Below are positions 17,943 through 26,346 of a DNA stretch of 64,000 nt, in pieces. Below the pieces are notes generated by a model. That model did not search any database. It was not told the DNA's origin and saw only the letters and a program-made list of their open reading frames with translations. Every line of letters starts with the position of its first letter. Positions within the stretch are counted from its first letter, which is position 1. Source of the stretch: Pyrococcus kukulkanii (GTDB lineage Archaea; Methanobacteriota_B; Thermococci; Thermococcales; Thermococcaceae). The translations under genes were made by a program, and so were the position numbers. Where the stretch lies: the NCBI RefSeq assembly GCF_001577775.1, contig NZ_CP010835.1:1302001-1366000 (forward strand), given 5' to 3'.

Positions 17943-18198
17943 TCATTCCAACTCTCTCCTTTCAATTTCTTCAAGTATATTTTCTCTTGCAACCCTCCTT
18001 AATATTACTTCGGGATGGAGATATCTGCAGGATCTTCCAAAAATTTTCCTGGGATCGTTAGCCTCCTCTTTATTAGTTTACCTATGCTACTTAGTAATAG
18101 TAGAATTTCTGCCATGACATCTTATACTTGGCCTCGAGTCTGTTGAGAGTGAGAGTATTCTCCTTTAATAGAAGGGTCTCCTTTCCTGTTTCCTGACA
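17943..18198 (-). pseudogene. Decayed coding region between AMMECR1 operon and tRNA-Pro
   Basis: The 410-bp gap between 17902 and tRNA-Pro holds broken minus-strand coding. Segment one (18198-18091) reads ETGKETLLLKEN...LEAKYKMSWQKF with no start codon. Segment two starts at ATG 18115 (MAEILLLLSSIGKLIKRR). If one base is missing in the AATAAAGAGG run near 18066, it continues in another frame as EEANDPRKIFGRS, CRYLHPEVILRRV and ARENILEEIERRELE to a stop at 17943. The KYxMSxxxF pattern resembles small archaeal antitoxins, but this is weak. The rest of the gap (18199-18311) shows nothing recognisable. Confidence 0.35.
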
Positions 18199-18311
18199 TT
18201 ATATTATAATTGCATCTCTCATTGGAGTCTTTTAGACAATAGCCATGTATGTACCATTATACCTCTAGGGAGAACCCGGGATCCGAGGATAAGCCTCCCG
18301 AAGAACTATTC

Positions 18312-18389
18312 TGGTGGGGCCGCCGGGATTTGAACCCGGGTCACGGGCTCCCGAAGCCCGCAGGATAGACCAAGCTACCCTACGGCCCC
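18312..18389 (-). tRNA. tRNA-Pro (anticodon CGG)
   Basis: Reading the minus strand, acceptor GGGGCCG pairs with CGGCCCC; the D arm contains TAGCTTGGTCTA; the anticodon stem CGGGC/GCCCG encloses loop TTCGGGA, giving anticodon CGG (codon CCG); the T arm is CCGGG-TTCAAAT-CCCGG; and discriminator A is followed by an encoded CCA (18314-18312). No intron is present. Stems are G+C-rich as in hyperthermophiles. Confidence 0.95.
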
Positions 18390-18414
18390 GCTCGGGAGGA
18401 ACATTTTTCGGTGA

Positions 18415-18424
18415 GATTATAAAC
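18415..18424 (-). promoter_or_regulatory. TATA box of tRNA-Pro
   Basis: On the minus strand GTTTATAATC lies about 30 bp before the tRNA 5' end at 18389, the expected archaeal spacing. It is only 6 bp beyond the stop codon of the upstream nucleotidyltransferase gene. Confidence 0.6.
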
Positions 18425-18429
18425 TTTTC

Positions 18430-19128
18430 TCATAAGCTTTCCCTAACCCTCCTTCTTATGTTGGGATCTCTATCCGCAAGTTCCTTTAGGAACTCTTCAA
18501 AGCTCTTCCAATCCGGTACTTCCTCGTCGAGGTAAATTCCAGTCCTTCCAATTCTGTCCCTCCTCGTAAGGACTTTAACCCTCTCTTCCACAATATCTAT
18601 GCTAACTCCCAAGATTTTAGCGACCTCGGGCTCCCTTCCAACTACTTCCCTCTCTATATGGCCCTCCTCTGTAGGAATTATTAGGATAAGCTTTTTATTC
18701 ACTCCAGGAACTCTCTGCTTGGTCTTCACTCCCCACAAGTCTAACATCCCTCCCCATTTATAAAATTCCAGTTCTCTATCCGTTGGGTTTACAAGAAAGA
18801 ATGTAACTGTTGTCTCTTCATCTATTTCTATATGTCCCTTAATTAAGTGCCATGGAGTAGCCATCACTATCCTTCTCCTCTGGATCAAATCACCTAGGGC
18901 CAGCTCTATCATGTAGCTTGGCACCCTGTACGGAATTACTATGTCTATATCACTGTCCTTCCTTACATCTCCTCTCGCAACGCTACCATAGACGTGGGGG
19001 TCAAAGTCTTTTAGGAGCTCCATTATTTTGAGAGCTTTTTCCCTCTTCTCCCAAAGAATCCTCCATCTCTTTGGGGGGTACACAACTTCCCTTTCATCCC
19101 AGACTCTAACGACTTTCTCCCTGGGCAT
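18430..19128 (-). CDS. Nucleotidyltransferase-domain protein with C-terminal winged-helix-like segment
   Basis: The protein has 232 residues from ATG 19128. The polymerase-beta-type motif is clear: HVYGSVARGDVRKDSDIDIVI (GS...DxD, about residues 46-66). The rest includes FFLVNPTDRELEFYKWGGML and a helical C-terminus with AKILGVSIDIVEERVKVLTRRDRIGR, resembling a winged helix. Catalytic domain size suggests a stand-alone nucleotidyltransferase (possibly acting on RNA or protein) rather than a small MNT antitoxin, and no HEPN partner is adjacent. The longer ORF to 19161 would begin inside a transposon remnant. A TATA-like CTTATATG (19159-19166 region) then allows a nearly leaderless mRNA from 19128. 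Confidence 0.8.
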   Translation of the reverse strand: MPREKVVRVWDEREVVYPPKRWRILWEKREKALKIMELLKDFDPHVYGSVARGDVRKDSDIDIVIPYRVPSYMIELALGDLIQRRRIVMATPWHLIKGHIEIDEETTVTFFLVNPTDRELEFYKWGGMLDLWGVKTKQRVPGVNKKLILIIPTEEGHIEREVVGREPEVAKILGVSIDIVEERVKVLTRRDRIGRTGIYLDEEVPDWKSFEEFLKELADRDPNIRRRVRESL

Positions 19129-19151
19129 CAAGAGAGTGTGGTTATTTTGGA

Positions 19152-19361
19152 TTAAAAACATATAAGGTTCTGAGCTCTTCTTCGGCTTGAGGGGGTAGGG
19201 TTCCTCTTAGGCGTCATAACTGACCCTTCAAGAGTTTTCATTGGTTTGCAGCCCCATTTCAGGATTATCGTTGGGAGCTCACTCCAAGAGTTCCAACAGC
19301 CAAGAAGAGGTTTGAAAGAACGCTCACCGGCGTTTTCTCTCCCAATACGATGAGAGTCACT
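19152..19361 (-). mobile_element. TnpB (IS605/IS200 group) C-terminal remnant
   Basis: A 69-codon open frame on the minus strand, without its own start and preceded by an in-frame TAG, reads IGRENAGERSF near its beginning and KPMKTLEG...MTPKRNPTPSSRRRAQN near its end. These match the tail expected for Thermococcales TnpB proteins (the RNA-guided nuclease of IS605/IS607 elements), downstream of the catalytic zinc ribbon. The catalytic residues and the rest of the gene are gone, so it is a dead fragment. It fills most of the gap 19129-19455 and abuts the nucleotidyltransferase promoter. The remaining bases up to 19455 show only a T/A-rich terminator-like stretch. Confidence 0.55.
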
Positions 19362-19455
19362 CTAAGAACTACCTCCGAATTACCTCTACTCCGTCCCCCT
19401 AAAGAGCGAGGCTTTCAAAAGAAAAATGTATAAAGGAAAGAAAGTTGTTCTAAAC

Positions 19456-21750
19456 TCACTTAATATTGGGCTTTGTCCCTTTTCTTCTCTGGATAGCGAA
19501 GAGTATCCCGAGGATCACTATTCCTATTCCCACCGGTATTTGGTTGAGTGACGCTGCAAATAGTGCAACTACTATTAGTGCTATTCTCTCTAACTTCCCT
19601 AGGTTACCTTTGAGCCATCCCGTGAGACCTATCGAAAGCATGTATAACACTAAGATCGTCGCGAATAAGTCGTAAACCACTGTTGCAACCATCTTGACAC
19701 TCCACTCTTGGACGGTTATTATGAACATTTCTGGATGGGTGAAGTAGATATAGGGTCCTATGTATCCCGCGGCGGCGTATCTTACAGCGTTTAATGCTGT
19801 CTTCCAGAAGTCACCACCTGCTAAAGCTGAGCCTGCGTAACTAGCTAATGCAACTGGCGGTGTTATATCAGCGAGTATTCCAAAGTAGAATACAAATAGG
19901 TGTGCTGCTAAAAGAGCTATAGCTGTTCCAAACCCTGGGACGTTCTGGTTGTAGGGATAAACGTTGCTAACGGCTTGGTATATTGCTGGGGCCATTACAA
20001 GTGAAGTTATAATATAGTTTGCCGTTGTTGGTACTCCCATTCCGAGTATTAAGCTAAAGATCATTGTCACCATCAATAATAACCATAGGTTCCCTCCAGT
20101 TAGATCTGCGAGCTTGTAACCTAATGAGTTGGCAAGACCAGTAATGGTTAGTGATCCTTGAATCAAACCAGCACTCGCTGCGGCTAGCATTACCGCTGTG
20201 CTCGTTTTCCCGGCTTCTATCATTGACTCATATGTTGCGGAAAACATAGTTTTTCCATCTTTAGTCTTTGATATTGATCCCACTATTAGAGAAAACAGGA
20301 TCCCCATTATGCCAGTTAGGAATAGCAGGTTCTCCTTAGTCATCCCTATTGCTTGGTTTAGAGCGATGAATAGGAGGAACATTAGTGTTATATACATTTT
20401 TTCATTGAATCTCACGCCTCTTCCTAGTACTCCTAGAACAACGAGTGCCATGACAGCTCCGAGTAAGATTGGATAACCCCTGCCAGAAAACATTGCGAGT
20501 GTTCCTAAGATCACTACTGCAACGTATAGGGCTTCATTTCCATAAATCTCATCTTTTGAAATCCACGCAACCCATATTGCTACACCCAGGGAAGATATTG
20601 CCGAGATATGTGCAGGTATTCCCCAGACCAAGGCTATCGTTATTACGACTATTGGTAGCAGGATGTAGCTCTTTCTTAAGAAGTATTTTAGTGGTTTAAA
20701 TCCTTCCTTTGGCATTCCCCTCAATCCTAATCTCTTGGTTTCTCTGTCTATGAACAGATAAACTCCAGCGTAATAAACTATAGCCGGGATAACCGCGGCG
20801 ATTATTATCTTATTATAGGGTATACCCAAAAATTCTGCCATTATGAATGCTGCCGCTCCCATAATTGGTGGCATTAGCTGTCCGCCCGTGGAAGCTACAG
20901 GCTCCACGGCTCCAGCTATCTCTGGAGGGTAACCTGCCCTCTTCATTAGGGGGATCGTGAACGTTCCAGTGGTGAGGACATTTGCAACACTCGAGCCACT
21001 TACAGTTCCCATGAGACCACTCGCTATTACTGCTGCCTTTGCTGGTCCTCCGGGTCTTGCACCAAAGAGGGTTATCATGAACTCTGTTATGTAGTCACTT
21101 ATCCCTATCTTCAGGAGGAAAGCCCCAAAGAATATGAAGGCAAAAACGTAGATCGTCATGACGTAAAGGGGGGTTGCGAATAGTCCTTCACTTGCAAGGT
21201 ACATATGTTCCGCGAAGACCTCCCAATTAAATCCAATGTTATAGAGAGCATAGCTCAAGAATACAAGAACTATCAGCGGCAAAACCCAACCTATAACTCT
21301 CCTTGTTGCTTCAAGGACTACTAAAATCGACATAAGGGCAAATATAACATCTTTAGGATAGACTGTTGCCATTTCAGCGTAGCTGGGGTATCTAAAGAAT
21401 AGATAGAACATCGCTATTAGGGATAGACCTATGAGGGTATAGTCGAGGACTGAAATTTTCTTCATGAATCTTTTGGTTCTCTTCGCCGGATACAAGAGAT
21501 ACGCTATTAGGAGGATCATTCCTAGGACGAAGGCTTCTCCTTGTTGGCTTTGGAGTGTATACAGTAAGAACTTGGGCTTTATTCCTAGTCTCGAGAGCAT
21601 GTCGTAAAGTGCGCCGTTAAAGTTAAAAATGAACAAAATCTCATAAATTCCGATTAAGATCGCCGCTATGCTAACTATTCTCTCTAATTTTCTTGGTAGC
21701 TCTCTTGTCCGTGTAATAATCTCGAGTTTTTCTAGCTTGTTGTCCTCCAT
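19456..21750 (-). CDS. TRAP transporter fused permease (4TM/12TM, DctQM type)
   Basis: This 764-residue integral membrane protein fuses the small (DctQ-like, first about 170 residues) and large (DctM-like) subunits of a TRAP transporter. Some 16-18 hydrophobic helices are visible. Family marks include GLMGTVSGSSVANVLTTGTFTIPLM and STGGQLMPPIMGAAAFIMAEF, repeated in the second half as LILGMGVPTTANYIITSL and FGILADITPPVALASYAG. It catalyses Na+- or H+-driven uptake using the TAXI binding protein encoded upstream; substrates of TAXI systems are often dicarboxylates or amino acids, but this one is unknown. Confidence 0.93.
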   Translation of the reverse strand: MEDNKLEKLEIITRTRELPRKLERIVSIAAILIGIYEILFIFNFNGALYDMLSRLGIKPKFLLYTLQSQQGEAFVLGMILLIAYLLYPAKRTKRFMKKISVLDYTLIGLSLIAMFYLFFRYPSYAEMATVYPKDVIFALMSILVVLEATRRVIGWVLPLIVLVFLSYALYNIGFNWEVFAEHMYLASEGLFATPLYVMTIYVFAFIFFGAFLLKIGISDYITEFMITLFGARPGGPAKAAVIASGLMGTVSGSSVANVLTTGTFTIPLMKRAGYPPEIAGAVEPVASTGGQLMPPIMGAAAFIMAEFLGIPYNKIIIAAVIPAIVYYAGVYLFIDRETKRLGLRGMPKEGFKPLKYFLRKSYILLPIVVITIALVWGIPAHISAISSLGVAIWVAWISKDEIYGNEALYVAVVILGTLAMFSGRGYPILLGAVMALVVLGVLGRGVRFNEKMYITLMFLLFIALNQAIGMTKENLLFLTGIMGILFSLIVGSISKTKDGKTMFSATYESMIEAGKTSTAVMLAAASAGLIQGSLTITGLANSLGYKLADLTGGNLWLLLMVTMIFSLILGMGVPTTANYIITSLVMAPAIYQAVSNVYPYNQNVPGFGTAIALLAAHLFVFYFGILADITPPVALASYAGSALAGGDFWKTALNAVRYAAAGYIGPYIYFTHPEMFIITVQEWSVKMVATVVYDLFATILVLYMLSIGLTGWLKGNLGKLERIALIVVALFAASLNQIPVGIGIVILGILFAIQRRKGTKPNIK

Positions 21751-21751
21751 A

Positions 21752-22189
21752 TTAGCACCTCCTTAAGTAGAACATTAATAATGGGCACTTCTTAATTTCA
21801 AGTTTTATTAAACCCTCCCTTATTCTAATTGTTGTGTTATCCACTATTATAGTGGCGTTATTTCTTGGAATGAACCAGTACTGTACTACCTTTCCCAAAT
21901 TCTCATCAACGTTTTTGTAGTAAAACTGTCCTTTTATCCCCTGGATATCCTCGGGAAGTCCAGCTCCAAAATCTTGCCACTCCATGTTCTTAATTATTAT
22001 TCCACGTGGTGTTACGGTATACCTTTCGATTATTGTACTTAGTTCAACACTATGATTATATTTGATTTCTAAGGGGATATTGCCTAATTTGGCCTCATAA
22101 TGGATGCCGGGCCCGTTAATTGTAAGTGCATCAATTGGATAAAATAAGAATAGGGCAACAAAAAACAAAATCAAAAAGCCTTTCCTCAA
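21752..22189 (-). CDS. DUF1850 protein of TRAP-TAXI operon
   Basis: The 145-residue protein has an N-terminal signal/anchor (FLILFFVALFLFYPIDALTI) followed by a small beta-sandwich-like domain with IKYNHSVELSTIIERYTV and TPRGIIIKNMEWQDFGAGLP, the conserved core of DUF1850. This family occurs between TAXI binding proteins and fused TRAP permeases in many prokaryotes, as here (1 bp before the permease, 6 bp after the TAXI gene). It is probably extracytoplasmic and may assist the transporter; its mechanism is not known. Confidence 0.85.
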   Translation of the reverse strand: MRKGFLILFFVALFLFYPIDALTINGPGIHYEAKLGNIPLEIKYNHSVELSTIIERYTVTPRGIIIKNMEWQDFGAGLPEDIQGIKGQFYYKNVDENLGKVVQYWFIPRNNATIIVDNTTIRIREGLIKLEIKKCPLLMFYLRRC

Positions 22190-22195
22190 AAACTA

Positions 22196-23197
22196 TCACC
22201 CACTTGGTGGCTTGATATCGTCTGGGACTTGGAGCCCTTTTTCCTCATAATACTTGTACGCTCCTGGGTGGAGTGGAATGCTCATACCATCTAAAGCTGT
22301 ATCGAGGCTTATATACTTGGCCTTCTGGTGAACGGCACGCAATTGATCCACGTTGTCAAAGAGGGTCTTTGTCATCTGGTAAACTACGTCCTCGGGAAGG
22401 TCTGCACTAACAACGAGAATAGCTTTAACGGCGACGGTTGGCGTATCCTCGGTCATTCCTTTATAAGTGTTTTTGGGCAAGATTTGTCTGACATAGAATA
22501 TATATCCTTGAGACTTTAACTTTTGAAGAATGTCATCGGGTATTGGCAAAACTCTAACGGGGGTCGTCGTTGCAATTTGCGTTATTGCTGGAGTTGGTGC
22601 ACCTGAAACTATGACTGCTGCGTCTATCTGCCCTAACTTTAGGGCTTGTGCCGCTTGGCTAAACTTTTGATTAACCTTTTGAATACTGTTCCAAACTCCT
22701 GCGGCCTTTAGAATTTGTTCCGCTGCAACGGCTGTTCCACTTCCAGGAGCTCCAATTGCAACCTTCTTTCCTGCAAGATCCTTTAGGGATTTTATATCAC
22801 TGTCAGCTCTAACAACAAACTGAACGGTCTCAGGATAGAGGGCGGCTACTCCTCTAAGGTTCTTAATTGGACTATCTTTGAACATGTAGAGTCCATTGTA
22901 GGCGTAATAGGCTATATCGTTCTGCATGATTGCTGCTTGTGCATTTTCTTCTCCGATTGCCTTTGCGTTTGAAACGCTTGCTCCACTAGTGACAGCTTTT
23001 GCATTTATCCCCGCTTTTGTTAATATCTCTGCATATTTAGAACCTAATGGGTAATAGACTCCGCTTGTTCCACCAGTGTAGATTGTTATTGTTCCGGAGA
23101 ATGTCTTTGTCTCTTGCTCTCCACCAATACAACCTGCAACGACCACTAGCATGCCTAAAACAACACTTAGAATTCCTAATACTAGCTCCTTCCTCAT
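22196..23197 (-). CDS. TAXI-family TRAP substrate-binding lipoprotein
   Basis: The 333-residue binding protein has signal plus lipobox LGMLVVVAGCIGGEQE (Cys near 23). The TAXI family pattern follows: ITIYTGGTSGVYYPLGSKYAE, TSGASVSNAKAIGEENAQAA, DLAGKKVAIGAPGSGTAVAAEQIL and the C-terminal PLHPGAYKYYEEKG. It delivers substrate to the fused permease downstream in the same operon. It is anchored by lipid rather than free, as expected for an archaeon without a periplasm. An AT-rich TATA-like region (plus-strand 23238-23262) precedes it. Confidence 0.93.
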   Translation of the reverse strand: MRKELVLGILSVVLGMLVVVAGCIGGEQETKTFSGTITIYTGGTSGVYYPLGSKYAEILTKAGINAKAVTSGASVSNAKAIGEENAQAAIMQNDIAYYAYNGLYMFKDSPIKNLRGVAALYPETVQFVVRADSDIKSLKDLAGKKVAIGAPGSGTAVAAEQILKAAGVWNSIQKVNQKFSQAAQALKLGQIDAAVIVSGAPTPAITQIATTTPVRVLPIPDDILQKLKSQGYIFYVRQILPKNTYKGMTEDTPTVAVKAILVVSADLPEDVVYQMTKTLFDNVDQLRAVHQKAKYISLDTALDGMSIPLHPGAYKYYEEKGLQVPDDIKPPSG

Positions 23198-23325
23198 ATC
23201 CCTAAACCTCCATGGTTCTGGATATCTTATGATGTAAAAATTTACAAACTTAAATACTTTGTTTTACTGGCCTGAAAACGATGAACCTTAATAAACTGAA
23301 GATTGTTCAGTGAGTGGGTGGTAGA

Positions 23326-24150
23326 ATGAGGATCATCATGACGACAAAGATAGATAAGGCATCGATAAATATAAAAGACAAACTGATAGAGTATTTTAAA
23401 TTCAGTGAAATTGACTTAAATTTTGACGGAAATAAAGTTTACAAATATAAAGATATTTTGATATTGACAACTAATGGTGAGACGATATATTATGATTATC
23501 TCGACAGGGAGATTGAAAAGCAGCTCGGTTTTAAACCTGAGATAATAGTCTTTGCTTCAAGACATTCAAGCAAGCAGAAACTTCCGGCTCTGACTACTCA
23601 CGTCACGGGCAACTGGGGTAAGGCAATGTACGGAGGAAAAGATGAGAGCTTTGCCATGGCCTTGCCTACGGCAATGAAGCTGGCTTTACTTAAGATGAAC
23701 GAGCTGAATGATCTAGGTTGGACGGTCTGCTATGAGGCAACTCATCACGGGCCGAGCGAAATAGAAGTCCCAAGCTTTTTCATCGAGATAGGATCTAGCG
23801 AGGAGGAGTGGGTAAATGATAGGGCTGGCGAGATAATAGCAGAGACTATAATGTACGTTTTGAATGAATACGAAAGACACCTTGGAAAGTTTAAAGTCGC
23901 TCTTGGGGTTGGCGGGGGGCATTACGCTCCCAAGCAAACCAAGAGAGCTTTAGAAACTGATATTGCCTTTGGTCATATACTTCCAAAGTATGCTCAGCCT
24001 GTGTCTAAAGATGTGGTGCTAAGAGCCCTTAATAGGTTTGCAGAGAACGTTGAGGTCATATACGTTGACTGGAAAGGGAGTAGGGGAGAGACAAGACAAT
24101 TGGCGAGGTCTATAGCCCAGGAACTTGATTTAGAATTTATTAAAGATTAA
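23326..24150 (+). CDS. dtdA: D-aminoacyl-tRNA deacylase (archaeal DTD2)
   Basis: This enzyme removes D-amino acids wrongly attached to tRNA. From ATG 23326 (GGTGGT six bases upstream) it has 274 residues, the usual size of archaeal/plant DTD2. Conserved stretches include [43 protein letters not shown], and [19 protein letters not shown], containing the His and Lys residues typical of the family's metal site. A GTG at 23314 precedes the RBS and is rejected. Two unknown genes follow in the same direction. Confidence 0.93.
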   Translation: MRIIMTTKIDKASINIKDKLIEYFKFSEIDLNFDGNKVYKYKDILILTTNGETIYYDYLDREIEKQLGFKPEIIVFASRHSSKQKLPALTTHVTGNWGKAMYGGKDESFAMALPTAMKLALLKMNELNDLGWTVCYEATHHGPSEIEVPSFFIEIGSSEEEWVNDRAGEIIAETIMYVLNEYERHLGKFKVALGVGGGHYAPKQTKRALETDIAFGHILPKYAQPVSKDVVLRALNRFAENVEVIYVDWKGSRGETRQLARSIAQELDLEFIKD

Positions 24151-24196
24151 ACGCAAACTTAATTTACTTGTACTTCCAATTTTAATTTGATGTGTC

Positions 24197-24469
24197 ATGA
24201 CGGATATAATGTTGATGATAAACGATAGGAAAGTCATAGTTGCGAAAAGTAAGATGTTTGAAATATTAGCTGAATTTGAAGTGGATGAGCTTGCAGAGTT
24301 ACTTCAGTATAGGTATGCAACCCCCTGGAATCACGGCAAAGACATCTTAGAGAAGCTCTTGTATATCTTGGAGGACATCCTCTATCTGTATTCTAAGGAT
24401 CCCGAGTTGCCTAAGGAAGAAGTCGTTAGGGATGTTAAGCTGAGGATCCATGCAAAGGTTAATAAGTAG
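24197..24469 (+). CDS. Conserved hypothetical protein, 90 residues
   Basis: I do not recognise a named family. The protein is small and acidic with a short N-terminal beta-hairpin (IMLMINDRKVIVAKSK) and then mainly helices (MFEILAEFEVDELAELLQ; ILEKLLYILEDILYLY). It could be a compact adaptor or dimerisation module. The gene lies 46 bp after dtdA and 29 bp before the next gene, all on the plus strand and upstream of ftsZ. Composition is like its neighbours, so it is probably genuine. Confidence 0.7.
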   Translation: MTDIMLMINDRKVIVAKSKMFEILAEFEVDELAELLQYRYATPWNHGKDILEKLLYILEDILYLYSKDPELPKEEVVRDVKLRIHAKVNK

Positions 24470-24498
24470 ATGGCATTTCCTAAGTTCGGTGACAGAAA

Positions 24499-24915
24499 GT
24501 GCCAATACTTGGTCACAATATCGTCAGGATAGAGGTAGAAAAAGTACAAAGTGGCAGTGGAAAAGTAGAGGTATCAATAAATCCAAAGATAGAGGAGTTG
24601 AGATTGGGTGAGCTTCAATTGCCTACGGGTAGGGTAAAAGGGATAGAGGTAATTGTTAACTACATAATTAACTATTCCCCTGAAATTGCTAAAGCCTCCG
24701 TAAGGCTTCTTGTGTTCTATGTTCCACGGGTTAAAGAGGATATAGATAAGATATTGGACGAGTGGGAGGAAAAGAAGCAACTTCCTGGGGAGCTAGTTGC
24801 TGAAGTAGTTAACTTTACAACTTCTGAACTAATGCCCCTTATGATGATGATCTCCAAAGAGATGAGAATACCTTACCCAATTCCACTTCCAAGAGTTGTC
24901 GTTAGGCAGGAGTGA
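24499..24915 (+). CDS. Conserved hypothetical protein, 138 residues (SecB/DUF-like beta fold possible)
   Basis: A GTG start preceded by GGTGA gives 138 residues. The N-terminal half is all strands (NIVRIEVEKVQSGSGKVEVSINP; GIEVIVNYIINYSPEIAKASVRLLVFYV), the C-terminal half helical, with EWEEKKQLPGELVAEVVNFTTSELMPLMMMIS and a proline-rich end (PYPIPLPRVVV). The strand-rich first half followed by helices recalls the SecB-like fold, but this is inference from pattern only. It precedes ftsZ by 66 bp, separated by a clear promoter. Confidence 0.7.
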   Translation: MPILGHNIVRIEVEKVQSGSGKVEVSINPKIEELRLGELQLPTGRVKGIEVIVNYIINYSPEIAKASVRLLVFYVPRVKEDIDKILDEWEEKKQLPGELVAEVVNFTTSELMPLMMMISKEMRIPYPIPLPRVVVRQE

Positions 24916-24917
24916 AG

Positions 24918-24925
24918 TTTATATA
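24918..24925 (+). promoter_or_regulatory. TATA box of ftsZ operon
   Basis: TTTATATA at 24918-24925 lies 57 bp before the ftsZ ATG; transcription should start near 24950, giving a leader of about 30 nt that contains the strong RBS GGGAGGGTTGAGG. It begins 3 bp after the preceding stop codon. Confidence 0.65.
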
Positions 24926-24981
24926 TTTCTTCCCTCCAAATCCTCTCTTAGACTTTAGCCACCGCCAGGGAGGGTTGAGGC

Positions 24982-26103
24982 ATGCTGAAGCTTGTAGAGA
25001 ACGTTGTTGAAAGGGTCGCTAATGAAGAGAATAAGGTCCAGGAAGTTCAAGTTCCTCAGTCAAGTATTGATGAGGAGCTTAAAAAGATAGTAGAGCAGAT
25101 TAAGGCTAGAATTTATGTTGTGGGTGTTGGTGGGGCTGGAGGAAATACCGTTAATAGAATGATGGAGGTTGGCGTTACCGGAGCAAAGATAATAGCTGTG
25201 AACACTGATGCCCAAGATCTCCTTAAGATTAAGGCTCATCAGAAGATCCTCATTGGTAAAGAGCTTACCAAGGGATTAGGAGCGGGTAACGATCCAAAAG
25301 TTGGTGAGGAAGCAGCTAAAGAGAGCGAGAGGGAGATCCGGGAGGCCTTAGAAGGGGCGGACATGGTATTCATTACCTGCGGTCTTGGTGGAGGAACTGG
25401 AACCGGTGCTGCTCCGGTGATAGCCGAGATAGCGAAGAAGATGGGAGCTTTGACGGTTTCAGTCGTTACACTACCGTTCACAATGGAGGGTATTAGAAGG
25501 GCAAAGAACGCTGAGTACGGACTCAAGAGACTAGCGAAGAATTCAGATACAGTCATTGTCATTCCAAACGATAAACTCCTCGAAGTAGCTCCTAAGTTGC
25601 CAATCCAGATGGCTTTCAAAGTCGCTGATGAAATCCTTGTACAGGCCGTTAAGGGAATCACCGAGCTGATAACCAAGCCTGGCTTAGTCAACCTTGACTT
25701 CAACGACGTTAGGGCGGTAATGAAGGATGGAGGAGTTGCGATGATTGGCATTGGGGAGAGCGACAGTGAGAAGAGGGCATTGGAGGCTGCTGAGCAAGCA
25801 TTGAACAGCCCACTCCTCGATGTTGACATAAGCGGTGCTAAGGGAGCATTGATTAGCATAAGCGGTGCCGATGTCAAGCTAGAAGAGGCCCAGCAGATAA
25901 TTGAGTACGTCACTCGGAACGTAGATCCAAAAGCTCAGGTTATTTGGGGAATTCAGCTTGAGCCAGAGCTTGAGAAGACGATTAGGGTCATGATAATAGT
26001 TACAGGTGTTACCTCTAGGTATGTGACTCTTCAGGAAGAGACTCCAGCCCCCCCTGAAGAGGAGGAAACTAGGAGGGTAACCATAAGCATACCTGAACTT
26101 TGA
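24982..26103 (+). CDS. ftsZ: Cell division protein FtsZ
   Basis: This tubulin-family GTPase forms the division ring. The 373 residues begin with a 40-residue variable extension, then [23 protein letters not shown], the GTP signature [10 protein letters not shown] (136-145), the T7-loop-like segment [17 protein letters not shown], and the C-terminal domain ending in an acidic linker ([11 protein letters not shown]) and [10 protein letters not shown], a likely conserved tail for SepF-type anchors. Upstream of secE-nusG-ribosomal protein genes, a linkage common in Thermococcales. Its third-position C/G use is high. Confidence 0.96.
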   Translation: MLKLVENVVERVANEENKVQEVQVPQSSIDEELKKIVEQIKARIYVVGVGGAGGNTVNRMMEVGVTGAKIIAVNTDAQDLLKIKAHQKILIGKELTKGLGAGNDPKVGEEAAKESEREIREALEGADMVFITCGLGGGTGTGAAPVIAEIAKKMGALTVSVVTLPFTMEGIRRAKNAEYGLKRLAKNSDTVIVIPNDKLLEVAPKLPIQMAFKVADEILVQAVKGITELITKPGLVNLDFNDVRAVMKDGGVAMIGIGESDSEKRALEAAEQALNSPLLDVDISGAKGALISISGADVKLEEAQQIIEYVTRNVDPKAQVIWGIQLEPELEKTIRVMIIVTGVTSRYVTLQEETPAPPEEEETRRVTISIPEL

Positions 26104-26156
26104 GCCTTTTCTTAAAATTTTTAAATTATTCACCTATCAAGTGGTGGGGGTAGAGA

Positions 26157-26342
26157 ATGGCAACGTTTCAAGAGAAGGTCAAGGAATTCTGGAAGGAGTC
26201 AAAGAGGGTCTTCCTTGTGACCAAAAAACCAAGATGGGACGAGTATAAAAAGGCTGCAAAGATAACGGGCCTTGGAATTATCCTAATAGGACTAATTGGC
26301 ATGCTTATAAGGATTGTGGGAATCCTCGCCCTTGGAGGTTGA
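26157..26342 (+). CDS. secE: Protein translocase subunit SecE/Sec61-gamma
   Basis: The 61-residue single-span protein has a charged amphipathic N-terminal helix ([27 protein letters not shown]) followed by one membrane helix ([20 protein letters not shown]), the classic archaeal SecE layout. It clamps SecY in the Sec translocon. GGTGGGGG upstream marks the ATG. It is followed after 4 bp by nusG, a coupling widely conserved in archaea and bacteria. Confidence 0.95.
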   Translation: MATFQEKVKEFWKESKRVFLVTKKPRWDEYKKAAKITGLGIILIGLIGMLIRIVGILALGG

Positions 26343-26346
26343 GGGA

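Noticed and set aside
17857-18117. 86-codon plus-strand open frame between AMMECR1 operon and tRNA-Pro
   Set aside because: Its complementary strand shows better protein-like segments, and the plus translation is low-complexity.
18430-19161. Longer form of the nucleotidyltransferase starting at 19161
   Set aside because: The extra eleven residues fall in the TnpB remnant and remove the TATA-to-start spacing; ATG 19128 is a better start.
23285-23325. Possible C/D box RNA (ACGATGA ... CTGA)
   Set aside because: Only one imperfect C box and no C' box with correct spacing; it overlaps the leader of the deacylase gene.
25239-25913. 224-codon minus-strand open frame inside ftsZ
   Set aside because: Serine/alanine-rich low-complexity translation typical of antisense of a conserved gene; FtsZ is certain on the plus strand.
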